From: Lentilitoribacter sp. Alg239-R112
Lineage (GTDB): Bacteria > Pseudomonadota > Alphaproteobacteria > Rhizobiales > Rhizobiaceae
Reading direction: 5' to 3'
Assembly: GCF_900537175.1 (NCBI RefSeq)
Contig: NZ_LS999833.1
Location: forward strand, 1 to 64,000
Length of the DNA stretch: 64,000 bases
Shown here: piece after piece, positions 1-9,542 of the stretch
How the letters are laid out: every line of letters begins with the position of its first letter
How positions within the stretch are numbered: position 1 is the stretch's first letter
Position numbers and translations under genes: made by a program
The notes under the pieces: model-generated
The model's database searches: none
Seen by the model: only the letters and a program-made list of their open reading frames with translations
Told to the model about the DNA's origin: nothing

Positions 1-336
1 CCTGATAATATATCCAACTTGCGGATCAGCAAGATCTAATCGACCTGCAACAGCAACCGAAAGAACATAGTTTTGGTTACTTGAATAGGTTTCCGAAAGC
101 GTGTTGCTGGCAGCACCTGAAGTAAGCCAACCAGCATTGGAACCTTCATAGGCCTCATCTGTGTTCTGTGCAGGTGATGGATTATAGTCACCTCCAACGT
201 CTGAGAGAACCCACCCTGGAGCACCATAGGTCCATGCAGCATCGTTTAACAACGCCTCATCCTCAAAACCAGCATTGACAATAAAGATATCGCGACCTTC
301 ATTAGATACAACATCATCATTTGCTAAAGTGGCCAT
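1..336 (-). CDS. N-terminal part of a secreted-type (RTX/adhesin-like) protein, partial
   Basis: An open frame of 112 codons starts at 336 and runs off the left edge, so only the N-terminus is seen. A GGAG ribosome binding site lies seven bases upstream of the ATG. There is no N-terminal signal peptide. The segment VNAGFEDEAL followed by an aromatic, Gly- and Asn-rich stretch resembles the carbohydrate-binding-like repeats (N-x-x-F-E-D...GW) seen in large type I-secreted or adhesin proteins. That comparison is from family knowledge. The rest of the protein, including any calcium-binding repeats, is outside the window, so the assignment is tentative. Confidence 0.55.
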   Translation of the reverse strand, partial: MATLANDDVVSNEGRDIFIVNAGFEDEALLNDAAWTYGAPGWVLSDVGGDYNPSPAQNTDEAYEGSNAGWLTSGAASNTLSETYSSNQNYVLSVAVAGRLDLADPQVGYIIR

Positions 337-621
337 TCGACGTACTCCAATTAAATTATTCTAATTGAAAGACATGATGGTTAAGTCGATTTTTGATACA
401 ATTACAAATTTTAGGGGGTTGACATATACAACTCCCAAAAACAGCAACATATACTAAATATAATCGGCAAGTTTTAGGGGTATCGATGGTTAAATATTAC
501 AAGATTATTGCATTATAAAACCCAATGTAAATTCTACTTCTGTGGTGATGACAGACATTCACTCATTTGCACAAAATATTTATTGAATACCAAGGCAGAT
601 GACATACATGTTGTGTGCATG

Positions 622-674
622 AAAATGGCAGGGGCAGAAGGGTTCGAACCCTCGACCTACGGTTTTGGAGACCG
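622..674 (-). repeat. Distal attachment site: 3' fragment of tRNA-Trp
   Basis: These 53 bases are identical to 37273-37325. They cover the anticodon arm, T arm and acceptor 3' strand of tRNA-Trp but lack the 5' half, so this is not a functional tRNA. It marks the left junction of the island. Confidence 0.85.
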
Positions 675-1080
675 AATATCTACATTTTATGCTATTGTTT
701 TCAAACAATAAATCATACGGTTATCATATTTTGGGTAACTTTATGGGTAAATATAAAGTGCTATATTTAGGGCATATTTCATAAATTTATTCAAAACTTT
801 CCTCCCATTAGTCAAATACTTCTACTTCGCGCTAGATCAAATTACTTTCTGCATCCACTCCAAAAGCAGATACCAAAATCAATATTGCAAACTTCAAAGT
901 TTGGCCCAGTGCGGACGTTGATTAATACATACAACATAGCAACGGTGGAATGTAACTTATAAACTTGTAATTCATTGGGACTTTGAATGTTTTACTCATC
1001 TAGTCTAAGATAGGATGTTTAACACCTTGCAAAATGCAGCACAAAAAGCTTCGGGAAATTGCTTGCTCACACGGCTGCCG
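675..1080. other. Intergenic stretch at the left end of the island
   Basis: AT-rich sequence between the attachment site and the terminator of the sugar operon. I see no convincing coding frame, RNA gene or repeat in it. Confidence 0.5.
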
Positions 1081-1120
1081 TTTTTAAAACTCCACACGAC
1101 CCGTTAAGGTCAATGTGGAG
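1081..1120 (-). terminator. Rho-independent terminator of the sugar operon
   Basis: Read on the minus strand, arms CTCCACA and TGTGGAG with an inner TGACC/GGGTC stem form a strong hairpin followed by TTTTAAAAA. It lies 30 bases past the permease stop codon. Confidence 0.75.
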
Positions 1121-1150
1121 GTCTCTGACTTCATTTAAAATCCAAACGGG

Positions 1151-2152
1151 TTATTTGACTACGTCAATTTTGCTGCGATTTAGGGATATTGCAATTGCTG
1201 CTATGAGCAGTAAACCAAGCGCAACTTGGCTCCATGATGGTGGTACGCCTGCAATGGTTAAACCGTTGCGGACAATCGTGAGGGTTAATGCACCAATGAT
1301 GGTTTTGACCACGCTGCCATAGCCACCAGTAAGCGGTGTTCCCCCAAGGGCCACGGCTGCAATGGCATCAAGCTCCATCATCATTCCTGCCTGTGGTGTG
1401 GCAGCGCCTGCTCGTGCAAGGTTGACGCAAGCAGCTAGTCCAACCATCAAACCCGCTGCCGCAAAGACCTTTATTTTGAACGTCGTTACGTTGATACCCA
1501 CAAGACGCAAAACCTTCTCATTGCCACCTACAGCCCGCAATTGTTGACCAAACACTGTCTTCTCGTAAAACGCCCACATAAAAAGCGCGACAATGGCTGC
1601 GAGAATAAAGATAGCTGGGAACTTACCCATCGAAAGCAGCCAGGGCGCTGTAACGGACGATATATTGCCCCCAGAGGCGCCACTGTCTGTTGTGATGTAA
1701 ATTGCCGTACCATCAGAGCTTATAATCACGAGTGCACGAACAATGATCAGCATAGCCAAGGTGGTGACAAACGAAGGGATTTTTAACAATGAAATGATCA
1801 ATCCATTTGTCATGCCAACGAAGCCACCAGCGAGAATGCCGAGAACCAAGCCAACATCGCCAAACCACACCATGCCCAAGGCACCAAGGAAAGCCGAGAA
1901 TGCTAAACTTGACCCAATCGAGATATCGATTGAACCTGTTGTAACAATCATCAATTGCGCAAAGGCTAAAAGCATAAGCACAGGGGTCTGTTGCGCAATG
2001 AAAACCCAGTTGCGAGTAGACATAAAACGGTCGCCTGAAATAGCCCAAAACAATAGAATAACTGCAATAATTGCGATAAACGGCACATAATCACGCAGCT
2101 TTTCTAAGATTACGTCTGCCATAAATGGTTTGGAAGTCACTATATTTGTCAT
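1151..2152 (-). CDS. Sugar ABC transporter permease (RbsC/FrcC type)
   Basis: A 333-residue polytopic membrane protein of the BPD_transp_2 family, the permease of CUT2-type sugar importers. Multiple hydrophobic segments are visible, together with the family-typical AIAAVALGGTPLTGG loop near residue 265, just before the last two membrane spans. It would form the inner-membrane channel with the single-domain ATPase encoded immediately upstream and take substrate from the binding protein encoded first in the operon. It is the last gene of the eight-gene operon and is followed by a strong terminator. The exact sugar is not readable; the gene set points to fructose or a fructoside. Confidence 0.85.
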   Translation of the reverse strand: MTNIVTSKPFMADVILEKLRDYVPFIAIIAVILLFWAISGDRFMSTRNWVFIAQQTPVLMLLAFAQLMIVTTGSIDISIGSSLAFSAFLGALGMVWFGDVGLVLGILAGGFVGMTNGLIISLLKIPSFVTTLAMLIIVRALVIISSDGTAIYITTDSGASGGNISSVTAPWLLSMGKFPAIFILAAIVALFMWAFYEKTVFGQQLRAVGGNEKVLRLVGINVTTFKIKVFAAAGLMVGLAACVNLARAGAATPQAGMMMELDAIAAVALGGTPLTGGYGSVVKTIIGALTLTIVRNGLTIAGVPPSWSQVALGLLLIAAIAISLNRSKIDVVK

Positions 2153-2163
2153 GGATTTTTTCC

Positions 2164-2922
2164 CTATTCGCCTAGTGTGATGGCTTTGACAAGCCGATCA
2201 GAAGTAATTTCGTCACGTTTGAATTCGCGAGATGTTACACCGTGATGCGTGACGACAATGCGATCAGCTAGGCGTCGGACCTGATCTAGATTATGGCTAA
2301 TGAGAATGAACGAGGTTCCATGTTGGTCACGAACATCTTCGACCAGGCGTTCCACCTCAGCCGTTTCGTTCGGACCGAGTGCGGCAGTTGGTTCATCCAG
2401 AATAACAATTTCGCTACCCCATGCAATTGCTCGACCGATTGCGATGCTTTGCTGCTGTCCGCCAGACATGGATGAAATTGGCTGAGACAAATCTTGCACG
2501 GTGGTCACATTGAGTTGTTTCAGCACCTCACGTGTTTTTTCGCGCATTTTCTTTTCATCAACAAATACCCCCCATTTTTGGGGAATCCGGCCAAGGAAGA
2601 GATTATAAGGAGCGGTCATATTGGGAACAAGCGCTAGATCTTGATAAACGACTTCAATCCCGCAAGTTTGCATATGCGCAACACTGTGTTCCCCCCGTGC
2701 CACTTCAACTCCTTTGATGCAAATTCGTCCTGAATCTGGCACATGTGCGCCGGAAACGATTTTAGCCAGCGTTGATTTTCCGGCTCCGTTTCCGCCCACA
2801 ATCGCGACAACTTCACCTCGTTTTAGGTCAAACGAACCATCACGCATGGCATGCACGCCACCGAAGGATTTTTTCACATTCTCAACAGTCAAAACAGTTG
2901 GTGGTGAATTTTCTTCCATCAT
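2164..2922 (-). CDS. Sugar ABC transporter ATP-binding protein (FrcA-like, single domain)
   Basis: A 252-residue ATPase with Walker A GGNGAGKST, signature SGGQQQ, Walker B IVILDEPTAAL and the switch histidine in LISHN. Ribose-type importers usually have a fused double ATPase of about 500 residues; the single-domain form is that of the Sinorhizobium fructose transporter FrcA, so two copies would be needed per transporter. The start at 2922 is chosen because GGGAGG lies six bases upstream; an ATG at 2943 has no such site. It lies between the ROK regulator and permease genes in the operon. Confidence 0.85.
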   Translation of the reverse strand: MMEENSPPTVLTVENVKKSFGGVHAMRDGSFDLKRGEVVAIVGGNGAGKSTLAKIVSGAHVPDSGRICIKGVEVARGEHSVAHMQTCGIEVVYQDLALVPNMTAPYNLFLGRIPQKWGVFVDEKKMREKTREVLKQLNVTTVQDLSQPISSMSGGQQQSIAIGRAIAWGSEIVILDEPTAALGPNETAEVERLVEDVRDQHGTSFILISHNLDQVRRLADRIVVTHHGVTSREFKRDEITSDRLVKAITLGE

Positions 2923-2945
2923 TTTATTCCTCCCAATTGGCATGT

Positions 2946-4166
2946 TCAGATGGTTTTATGTTTTAGGGGTTCTCGACGGGAACCCAGATATATTTGTGAA
3001 AATACCTCCAAAAATGCCCCTTTTAGCACAGTATCTTCCGCAGAATTACTCAGTTCAATTTTTATCGAACTGTACACGCTTGGGAGAATTGCTTTTTCAA
3101 CCCACTCTTTGATCGTGTTCAAAAAGGGTTCTCCAAACTCGGCGTATTCATCGCCAATGACGATCAGATCAGGATTGGAAAAATTGATGCAATTTGAAAT
3201 ACCTTGCGCCAGATAACGGGCGACCTTACTCACTTCTTCAGTGACTAATTTATCGCCAGCAGCGTAGGCATCGACGACTTGTGCAAAAGTAGCTTCGCCT
3301 GTTAGGCTTGTATCGTTCGATTTAGCAGCGCGCTCACGAATGGCTCGCATCAATACAATGCGAGAGGCATAAAGCTCCAAGCACCCTGTATTTCCACATT
3401 TGCATTGATGACCATCGAAATTAATTGACATATGCCCCAATTCACCAGCTATTCCGAGTGCACCACGATAAACCTCGCCGCCTACGATTAGAGCGGAGCC
3501 GATACCTTGTCCTGCGGACACATAAAGCAGCACGCGAGCATCAGTTTTGTGTGCAACGTTTCGCCATTCAGTGAGCCCGGCGGCCTTGGCATCATGGGTT
3601 GAAAAAATCGGTATATCGGGGTTACGTGATCGTAACTCAGCAATAAACTCAAAACCCTGCCATTCAGGACTTTCCGTAATTAGAATGACACGTTCATCGC
3701 GTTCTAGAAATGGTCCCGGAACGGCAATCCCAATGCCGTCAACGTGGCCCAAATCGGCGATACGTTGATCAATCGCTACTGCAATATCGGTAAATGTCTG
3801 AGCCGCGGATTGTCCACGTTGAATGGTATATTCCATGGGTTCAATAGATTCACCACGAAGATTGAATACAGCAATTGAAAAACTGCGTCGCTGCAGTCTG
3901 AGACAAAGAATATGTCGACCTTTCGTTGTAAAGTCGAGATTGATTGACCGTCTACCGCGATCGCTTTTAACCAGACCTACTTCTTCAACAATACCGCCCT
4001 TTAGCAACGATCCTATAGCACGCGTGATCGTTGCCTGATCTAAACCACTGGCAACGCTGATGTCCTTGCGCGAACAAGTTCCAAGATCATGAAGTGCTTT
4101 TAATATAACTTGCCGATTGTGACCTTGCACGCCTTCGATGGACAATCCCTTTTGTGTTGCCTTCAT
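2946..4166 (-). CDS. ROK-family transcriptional regulator
   Basis: A 406-residue protein with an N-terminal winged helix (about residues 15-75) and a C-terminal ROK sugar-kinase-like domain. The ROK zinc-site motif CKCGNTGCLELYA is present near residue 250, preceded by GELGHM. Such proteins (Mlc, NagC, XylR) repress sugar genes and are released by a sugar ligand. Its position inside the operon, rather than divergent from it, implies autoregulation of the whole unit. Inverted repeats upstream of the binding-protein gene are candidate operators. Confidence 0.85.
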   Translation of the reverse strand: MKATQKGLSIEGVQGHNRQVILKALHDLGTCSRKDISVASGLDQATITRAIGSLLKGGIVEEVGLVKSDRGRRSINLDFTTKGRHILCLRLQRRSFSIAVFNLRGESIEPMEYTIQRGQSAAQTFTDIAVAIDQRIADLGHVDGIGIAVPGPFLERDERVILITESPEWQGFEFIAELRSRNPDIPIFSTHDAKAAGLTEWRNVAHKTDARVLLYVSAGQGIGSALIVGGEVYRGALGIAGELGHMSINFDGHQCKCGNTGCLELYASRIVLMRAIRERAAKSNDTSLTGEATFAQVVDAYAAGDKLVTEEVSKVARYLAQGISNCINFSNPDLIVIGDEYAEFGEPFLNTIKEWVEKAILPSVYSSIKIELSNSAEDTVLKGAFLEVFSQIYLGSRREPLKHKTI

Positions 4167-4244
4167 ACCCGATCACTCCCCATCTGCTGATTTCCCCCAT
4201 ATAGTGGGATATTTTTGCAAACTGCAATGAATTGTTGGCTGAAA

Positions 4245-4889
4245 TTAGACATTTGGTTCAAGCCGATAAATAATGTCAACGTCTTGTCGTTGATCCCGGA
4301 TTTCTTGGGTGTTTGGCATGTCAACTTGTTCAATTTTTTCTAAAGCTATTTGCTCGGAACGACCGCTTTGTTTGTGACGACCCAAAAGTCGTTGACGCAA
4401 GATAGTATCAGGCGCGTCTACAAAAATTCTCAAATTAAAGGTTTTCGCAGCAGAGAGCCATGGTTCATCTGGAACAAGGACATAATTTCCCTCGATAACA
4501 AATATTTTCTCATTTCCTAAAATTCGAGTTCCTTCGGGAATGGGATTGTGCCTCTGGCGAGAATAGAGCGGCCACCAGAAGGGTACTCGAGCTGTTAGAC
4601 ACTCAACCGCTTTGGCAAAGGCAACTCCGTCAAATGTATCAATACGTCCCTTTGCCTTTCGTAAACCTTGCTGATCAAGCTGTTTGTTTGTTAAATGAAA
4701 GCCGTCCATTGGACAAAAACAAGATTCCATTCCTGCATCGTTTAAATCAGCAACAAGCCTTGCTGCTAAAGTTGATTTTCCAGAAGCTGGTGGGCCTGAG
4801 ATAGCGATAAGGAATGGCGTTTCACTGCTGGTTACTTCTGCTGTTATTATTTCGATGAGTTCCTTATAGTTGGGTATCGTTTTATGCAT
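4245..4889 (-). CDS. P-loop small-molecule kinase (uridine kinase/PanK fold, FrcK-like)
   Basis: A kinase of about 214 residues with Walker A GPPASGKST near residue 34, the PMDGFHL motif typical of the uridine kinase/pantothenate kinase superfamily, and a lid region rich in Arg (RLLGRH). FrcK in the Sinorhizobium fructose operon belongs to the same superfamily, which supports a role with this transporter; its true substrate is uncertain. I place the start at 4889, where ATG overlaps the preceding kinase stop by eight bases with a purine-rich site upstream. The longer frame to 4949 would overlap by 68 bases. Confidence 0.75.
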   Translation of the reverse strand: MHKTIPNYKELIEIITAEVTSSETPFLIAISGPPASGKSTLAARLVADLNDAGMESCFCPMDGFHLTNKQLDQQGLRKAKGRIDTFDGVAFAKAVECLTARVPFWWPLYSRQRHNPIPEGTRILGNEKIFVIEGNYVLVPDEPWLSAAKTFNLRIFVDAPDTILRQRLLGRHKQSGRSEQIALEKIEQVDMPNTQEIRDQRQDVDIIYRLEPNV

Positions 4890-5730
4890 CCATCCAGCTC
4901 CGGGTGCCTGAGCTTTCGCAGGATTTGGCGGCAATTTGATTTGCTGCATTTAGTGCCTCAACAAAATTTCCGGTCTCACAAAACGTATAACAAAACGCCC
5001 CGTGAAAGATATCACCCGCGCCCATTGTGTCGATTGTAGACACTGATACTGAGGGGATCTCACCGTTATTCTCGCCATCGCGCCAGAGCACGCCGTTTGT
5101 CCCACGGGTTATGGCCCAGCGCGTGAGCCCCAAATCTGTACACATATCAGAAAATGCCTGCGAACCATCTTGGCAAAATACTTCAGATACAATCGGAATA
5201 TCGGCAAGACGAAGGAAATCAGGCGAGCAATCCTTCCAGCTACCACCATCTAATATAACTGGTCCAGCAAAGGCTTTGATATCATCATAATACTTTTCAA
5301 CAAAAGGACGTTCATATTGGTCCAGCTGAATTAGATCGAAGTTATGAGTAAACAAATCAGCACAGTCGTTGAATAGACTGCATTCGTTGCCAGAGCCATT
5401 TACAATCATTCTGGTTCCGAGACTACGTGTTGAGACGACAGACGAAAAAGGGATTTGGTAATTGGGATCATTACAAATGTCGCGAGTTTGAATTCGACGT
5501 GTTTCTAGATCGGCTTTCACAAAATCGCGCATGATGCTGGGTGCACCCAAAGATGACGCCAGCGTGGCAGTCCCGCCTAGGTGTGCAAAGACGACAGCGG
5601 CATTTAGTGCGGATCCACCTGACATCAAATCATTCGACAATGCCTTGATTTTTTCGTCCGGACCGGGGAAATCTTCGACCAGCGACACCACGTCTAATAC
5701 GGAACGGCCTATGAAAAGTGCACGGCTCAT
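4882..5730 (-). CDS. PfkB-family carbohydrate kinase
   Basis: A 282-residue ribokinase-fold enzyme. The N-terminal glycine-rich SGGSALNAAV and the C-terminal signature DTMGAGDIFHGAF, with the catalytic Asp, are both present. PfkB enzymes phosphorylate fructose, fructose phosphates, ribose or nucleosides; beside a class II aldolase and a GH32-like hydrolase, a fructokinase or phosphofructokinase role is the natural inference. Its ATG overlaps the aldolase stop codon by four bases (ATGA), so the two are translationally coupled. Confidence 0.8.
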   Translation of the reverse strand: MSRALFIGRSVLDVVSLVEDFPGPDEKIKALSNDLMSGGSALNAAVVFAHLGGTATLASSLGAPSIMRDFVKADLETRRIQTRDICNDPNYQIPFSSVVSTRSLGTRMIVNGSGNECSLFNDCADLFTHNFDLIQLDQYERPFVEKYYDDIKAFAGPVILDGGSWKDCSPDFLRLADIPIVSEVFCQDGSQAFSDMCTDLGLTRWAITRGTNGVLWRDGENNGEIPSVSVSTIDTMGAGDIFHGAFCYTFCETGNFVEALNAANQIAAKSCESSGTRSWMDA

Positions 5731-6800
5731 GTCTTAGTGATACGCGGGTCAAGCGCACCCTCCGAATAACGTTGTGCCATTTGAGCCAAAGTAATAGGTT
5801 TAATTTTGCTACCATGCCCAGCTGTTCCAAAGCGTTCAAACCGATCACGAACAAGAGTTTCTAGCTCATCCATCGCTGAGAGTATGAAAGCACGAGGGTC
5901 AAATACGTCCGGGTTCTCTTGCGCAAAGCGACGCATTGCGCCTGACATAGCCATTCGACAATCAGTGTCGATGTTTACTTTTCGCACACCGTGGCGAATA
6001 CCACGTTCGATTTCTTCAATGGGAACACCCCAAGTTTGTGGCATTTCTCCGCCATGTGTATTGATCATGTCCTGCAAGTACTGCGGCACGGAACTTGATC
6101 CGTGCATAACCAGATGAGTTTCTGGAAGGCGTTTATGGATTGCCTCAATCTGATCCATGGATAGAATGTCACCATCCGGCGCACGTGTAAACTTGTAAGC
6201 GCCATGCGATGTGCCACAGGCAATCGCTAATGCGTCAACCTTTGTTGCGGCAACAAAATCGGCAGCCTGATCAGGATCGGTCAAAAGCTGATCGCGATCC
6301 ATCTTACCTTCGGCACCGGACCCGTCTTCCACACCAGCTTCCCCTGTTTCCAGAGAGCCCAGCACGCCAAGTTCTCCCTCAATCGATGCGCCAATCCAAT
6401 GAGCAACCTGCGCCACACGTCCAGTGATATCCAAATTATGCTCGTAATCAGCGGGTGTCTTGCCGTCACCCATCAACGAGCCATCCATCATGGCTGAAGT
6501 AAAGCCTGCGCCAATGGCACTCACGCAGGCCTGTTCATTGTGACCATGATCCTGATGCAAGCAAATCGGATTATCAGGATACATATCAGCTAACGCCTGC
6601 ACGATAGCGACGATCATACGGTCGCCTGCATAAACGTTGCGCACGTTCAGACTTGCTTGCAGGATCACAGGCGCATCACAGGCGCGGGCAGCGTTCATAA
6701 TCGCCAACCCTTGCTCCATATTAGATATATTGAAGGCAGGAACGCCGTAGCCGTGTTCGGCGGCATGGTCAAGCAATTGTCTAAGTGTTATCAATGGCAT
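5727..6800 (-). CDS. Class II fructose-bisphosphate aldolase
   Basis: A 357-residue zinc aldolase. Visible landmarks are LHQDHGHN (zinc ligand and catalytic region, about residue 81), the SIEGELG stretch, ACGTSHGAYK, the HGSSSVP phosphate-binding loop and KVNIDTDCR. The pattern matches the longer Calvin-cycle-type (CbbA/FbaA) subgroup. It cleaves fructose-1,6-bisphosphate, or a similar ketose phosphate, to triose phosphates. It sits between the GH32 gene and the PfkB kinase, giving a complete hydrolyse, phosphorylate and cleave series in one operon. The start has only a weak ribosome binding site. Confidence 0.88.
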   Translation of the reverse strand: MPLITLRQLLDHAAEHGYGVPAFNISNMEQGLAIMNAARACDAPVILQASLNVRNVYAGDRMIVAIVQALADMYPDNPICLHQDHGHNEQACVSAIGAGFTSAMMDGSLMGDGKTPADYEHNLDITGRVAQVAHWIGASIEGELGVLGSLETGEAGVEDGSGAEGKMDRDQLLTDPDQAADFVAATKVDALAIACGTSHGAYKFTRAPDGDILSMDQIEAIHKRLPETHLVMHGSSSVPQYLQDMINTHGGEMPQTWGVPIEEIERGIRHGVRKVNIDTDCRMAMSGAMRRFAQENPDVFDPRAFILSAMDELETLVRDRFERFGTAGHGSKIKPITLAQMAQRYSEGALDPRITKT

Positions 6801-6810
6801 GTGTCTGCTT

Positions 6811-8298
6811 TCACTTTCTAAATTTCAAGTCATGGAATGTTGCGGAGCCTTCCTGCACAAAAATGCCCCACGCATCGGTATTCGAGATGTCATAGACCCG
6901 AAACGAAGCTACCACCTGTCCGGCTACATAACATTCAATAGCCGAACCGTTGCGTAAGATTTGTACCCGATAACGTCCATCTTCCGGGGTGAAGGCGAGC
7001 GGGCGTTCGACCAATGGACTATCTATTTCCTGACTGACTTCAATGCCATGTCTTTCGTTTAGAACCAGACTGTCCCAAAGAGGGTCCATTGCCGCAGGCC
7101 AACGATCGAACACTACACGCTGTTTCATAGGTTCAATGGCAAGACTATACCCACTATCAAGGTGATCACCACCACGCGGTTCAAGCAAAATGCCAACAGA
7201 TTCGGTGTTTTTAGTTGGTTCAATTATGACATCCAGAAGTACATCATCACGGTCAGGACCATCAAGGAACGCGTAAGCATAGGTGCCAATAGCATTGCAG
7301 CTTAGATTTTGCCCTTCTTGCCATTCACCCAATTTCGGGCGAAGCGAATGCTCTATTGGCGTATTATAACTTTCATCCACTTCTTTCGGTAGCTGGCAGA
7401 TCAGTGTACCGTCAGATAACGCAGTTAATTCACGTGGGCTTCCCAATTCTCCACCCCAAACCCAGCTTCTTTTGGGTCCGTGATGCTTGCGAAATGGAAT
7501 CCAGGCAAAACTGAAGCGGCGCTCGCCATCACTGGCAGATTTAGCGGCATAAAAACGACGACCATCAAGACTGTCAAGCTTCCGGCTTTCCCATGGGCCT
7601 TCCGGTGATTTGGCGACACGGTATACGGTTTGCATTCGTTCGGAATAGCGGCTTTCAACCAGATACCACCAGTCCCCCAATTTGAATATTTCAGGACATT
7701 CGGGACAATGGGTTAACATGGAAGACGCCAATGGAGGTCCGACTTCCCAATTTTCCAAATCATTTGAGGTAGCAACCGCCACGCAACCACGGCGGAATTG
7801 CGGGCCTTCTTTCAGGCGTGCGGAAATCAACATTTTGAAGCAGCCAGCTTCATCATCCCGGTAGACGAAAGGGTCGCGCCAGTCGACCGTTTCATACCAA
7901 CGCGGGTCAGGCGAGATCAGGGGATTACCTTGGGATTTATCCCAGGTCTTCATATCGGTCGAAGTTGCCTTACAGATGGTTTGCGGCGAAGCGGACTGGC
8001 GATTATAACCGGTGTAAAAGAAGTGAAAAACACCTTCATGTTCAATTACAGAACCAGTCCAAATTCCGTCGCCGTCGCAATCACCATGAGCGCCGGGACC
8101 AAATGCATCGGGCATAACCTCCCAAGTGACCAGATCATCAGAACGAAGATAAGCGGTTGAAACGCGAGCGCGTTCCACATACTCCCAAGCGCCAACAGGG
8201 GGCTGGGAGAAAAATAGGTGCCATTTTCCATCGTGGTAAAACGGCATTGTATCGCCGGCGGCGGCGCCTCGTTCCGGAGCGTAACCGAATAGTTTCAT
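6811..8298 (-). CDS. GH32-like beta-fructosidase (clan J glycoside hydrolase), cytoplasmic
   Basis: About 495 residues. The N-terminal five-bladed propeller signature is present: a GDTMPFYHDGKWHLFF block in the place of the family nucleophile motif, the WRDPFV transition-state motif and the ECPEIFKL acid/base motif. A C-terminal beta-sandwich follows. GH32 enzymes hydrolyse sucrose, levan, inulin or other fructosides. There is no signal peptide, so hydrolysis happens after import and the transporter probably takes up a di- or oligosaccharide. I chose ATG 8298, with GAGAG seven bases before it, over the longer frame to 8349. The nucleophile motif departs from the canonical NDPNG, so substrate is open. 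Confidence 0.78.
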   Translation of the reverse strand: MKLFGYAPERGAAAGDTMPFYHDGKWHLFFSQPPVGAWEYVERARVSTAYLRSDDLVTWEVMPDAFGPGAHGDCDGDGIWTGSVIEHEGVFHFFYTGYNRQSASPQTICKATSTDMKTWDKSQGNPLISPDPRWYETVDWRDPFVYRDDEAGCFKMLISARLKEGPQFRRGCVAVATSNDLENWEVGPPLASSMLTHCPECPEIFKLGDWWYLVESRYSERMQTVYRVAKSPEGPWESRKLDSLDGRRFYAAKSASDGERRFSFAWIPFRKHHGPKRSWVWGGELGSPRELTALSDGTLICQLPKEVDESYNTPIEHSLRPKLGEWQEGQNLSCNAIGTYAYAFLDGPDRDDVLLDVIIEPTKNTESVGILLEPRGGDHLDSGYSLAIEPMKQRVVFDRWPAAMDPLWDSLVLNERHGIEVSQEIDSPLVERPLAFTPEDGRYRVQILRNGSAIECYVAGQVVASFRVYDISNTDAWGIFVQEGSATFHDLKFRK

Positions 8299-8380
8299 TG
8301 TGAATCTCTCAAAATATGTTGACTTATTTAATGCGCCCGACGCCATCAAGATATCGGGCGCACCAACTTGGGAGCAAAAT

Positions 8381-9460
8381 TTACTTTACGTAGTTTTGCC
8401 AGTTTGCTTGCCAGTCATTAATGAAACCGGATAGATCTGCATCTGGGTTGTGCACCTTACTCAGACTACGAATTGTTTCGGGTGACAAAATGCAGCCATT
8501 TAGAAGACCATTTGCATAAGTTTCCACATTGGCAGCAGTCACCGGGATAAGACCGACACGCGGCTGAGTGTCTGTAATTGGGTGACCGTGTAGATAGTCA
8601 TAAAGCTGAATTAGGCCAAAACCACCTACCATCCAGTGTCCGCCAATCGAAAATTCCAGTTCGCCTTCTTTGATAAACTGGGCAACCTGTTCATCGATAT
8701 CTGTCGTAATAACAGCAATGTCATCACGCCCTGCTTGATCAATGGCAAATTTGCTACCTAAACCTGCAACGGCACCGATAACAATAAAAGCGTCAACCTC
8801 ACCCGGTGCAAAGCGCGCAATATACTGCTCGGCATATTTCTGGCCATTTTCACGGCTCAGTACATCCCAGGATTCCGCGACAACTTCAACACCCGCAGCG
8901 TCAAGCTCTTTTGCAACGCCTTCCCAAATTTCAGTTGCGCTGATATTTCCCTTTTGGGTCCAGATCATTCCGACCTTTTTATAGCCAAGTTCAGCAGTAG
9001 CTTTACCCATCGCTTCACCCCATGTGGTATTATTTTGGGTAACCTGAGCGATAAAATCATTGCCTTCATAATCATTGTCATAGTTTGAAACAACAAGTCG
9101 TCCGACAGCGACACCCGGGACGTCATTTTCTTCCAAAAGGCGAGCAACTTGAATTCCAGCCGGTGCTGTGAGTGGATTAAAGATCAGGCCGTCTGGTCGA
9201 CTGGCAATGATCGACTCAGCTTGAGCCACATGCTGCTCTTCTGAATTCTGATCATCAAATTCTTTCAATTCGACACCGAGTGCATCAGCAACGCACCCTT
9301 CAAATCGGTGGCGATTAATTACCCACGGATTGGTTTCCGGTTGACCAAGGTCAGCAATTACCAGATTGGTACGCGCTTTGGTTTCGGCTATCGCATTACC
9401 TGCAAGCGGCAATACGGATGCTGTAGCAAGTAATGCGGTCAAAAATTTCTTTGTCATCAT
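8381..9460 (-). CDS. Periplasmic sugar-binding protein of the ABC transporter
   Basis: A 359-residue substrate-binding protein with a clear signal peptide ending near AGNAIA. The mature part has the two-lobed LacI/RbsB-type (Peripla_BP_4) pattern, including LIFNPLTAPAGIQVARLLEE and VITTDIDEQVAQF. A strong GGAGG site precedes the tandem ATG codons. It is the first gene of the operon, consistent with the high expression such proteins need. Sequence identity to characterised FrcB looks low by eye, so fructose is not assured as the ligand. Confidence 0.85.
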   Translation of the reverse strand: MMTKKFLTALLATASVLPLAGNAIAETKARTNLVIADLGQPETNPWVINRHRFEGCVADALGVELKEFDDQNSEEQHVAQAESIIASRPDGLIFNPLTAPAGIQVARLLEENDVPGVAVGRLVVSNYDNDYEGNDFIAQVTQNNTTWGEAMGKATAELGYKKVGMIWTQKGNISATEIWEGVAKELDAAGVEVVAESWDVLSRENGQKYAEQYIARFAPGEVDAFIVIGAVAGLGSKFAIDQAGRDDIAVITTDIDEQVAQFIKEGELEFSIGGHWMVGGFGLIQLYDYLHGHPITDTQPRVGLIPVTAANVETYANGLLNGCILSPETIRSLSKVHNPDADLSGFINDWQANWQNYVK

Positions 9461-9480
9461 GATCTCCTCCCAGAGAATTA

Positions 9481-9542
9481 TGCAAATTGAATTATTTCAA
9501 AGGTGCCTTAAGGCATTTAAATGCATAATGCAATTAATTGCA
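9481..9542. promoter_or_regulatory. Candidate ROK operators upstream of the sugar operon
   Basis: Two AT-rich dyads lie 25-80 bases upstream of the binding-protein start: TTGAATTATTTCAA (9487-9500) and the perfect palindrome TGCAATTAATTGCA (9529-9542). ROK repressors bind such AT-rich inverted repeats. TGCAA and CAAT motifs also occur at 4216-4232 upstream of the regulator. Binding is inferred. Confidence 0.45.

Noticed and set aside
508..711. Plus-strand reading frame across the left tRNA fragment
   Set aside because: It covers the tRNA-derived attachment site, has no ribosome binding site and no family resemblance.
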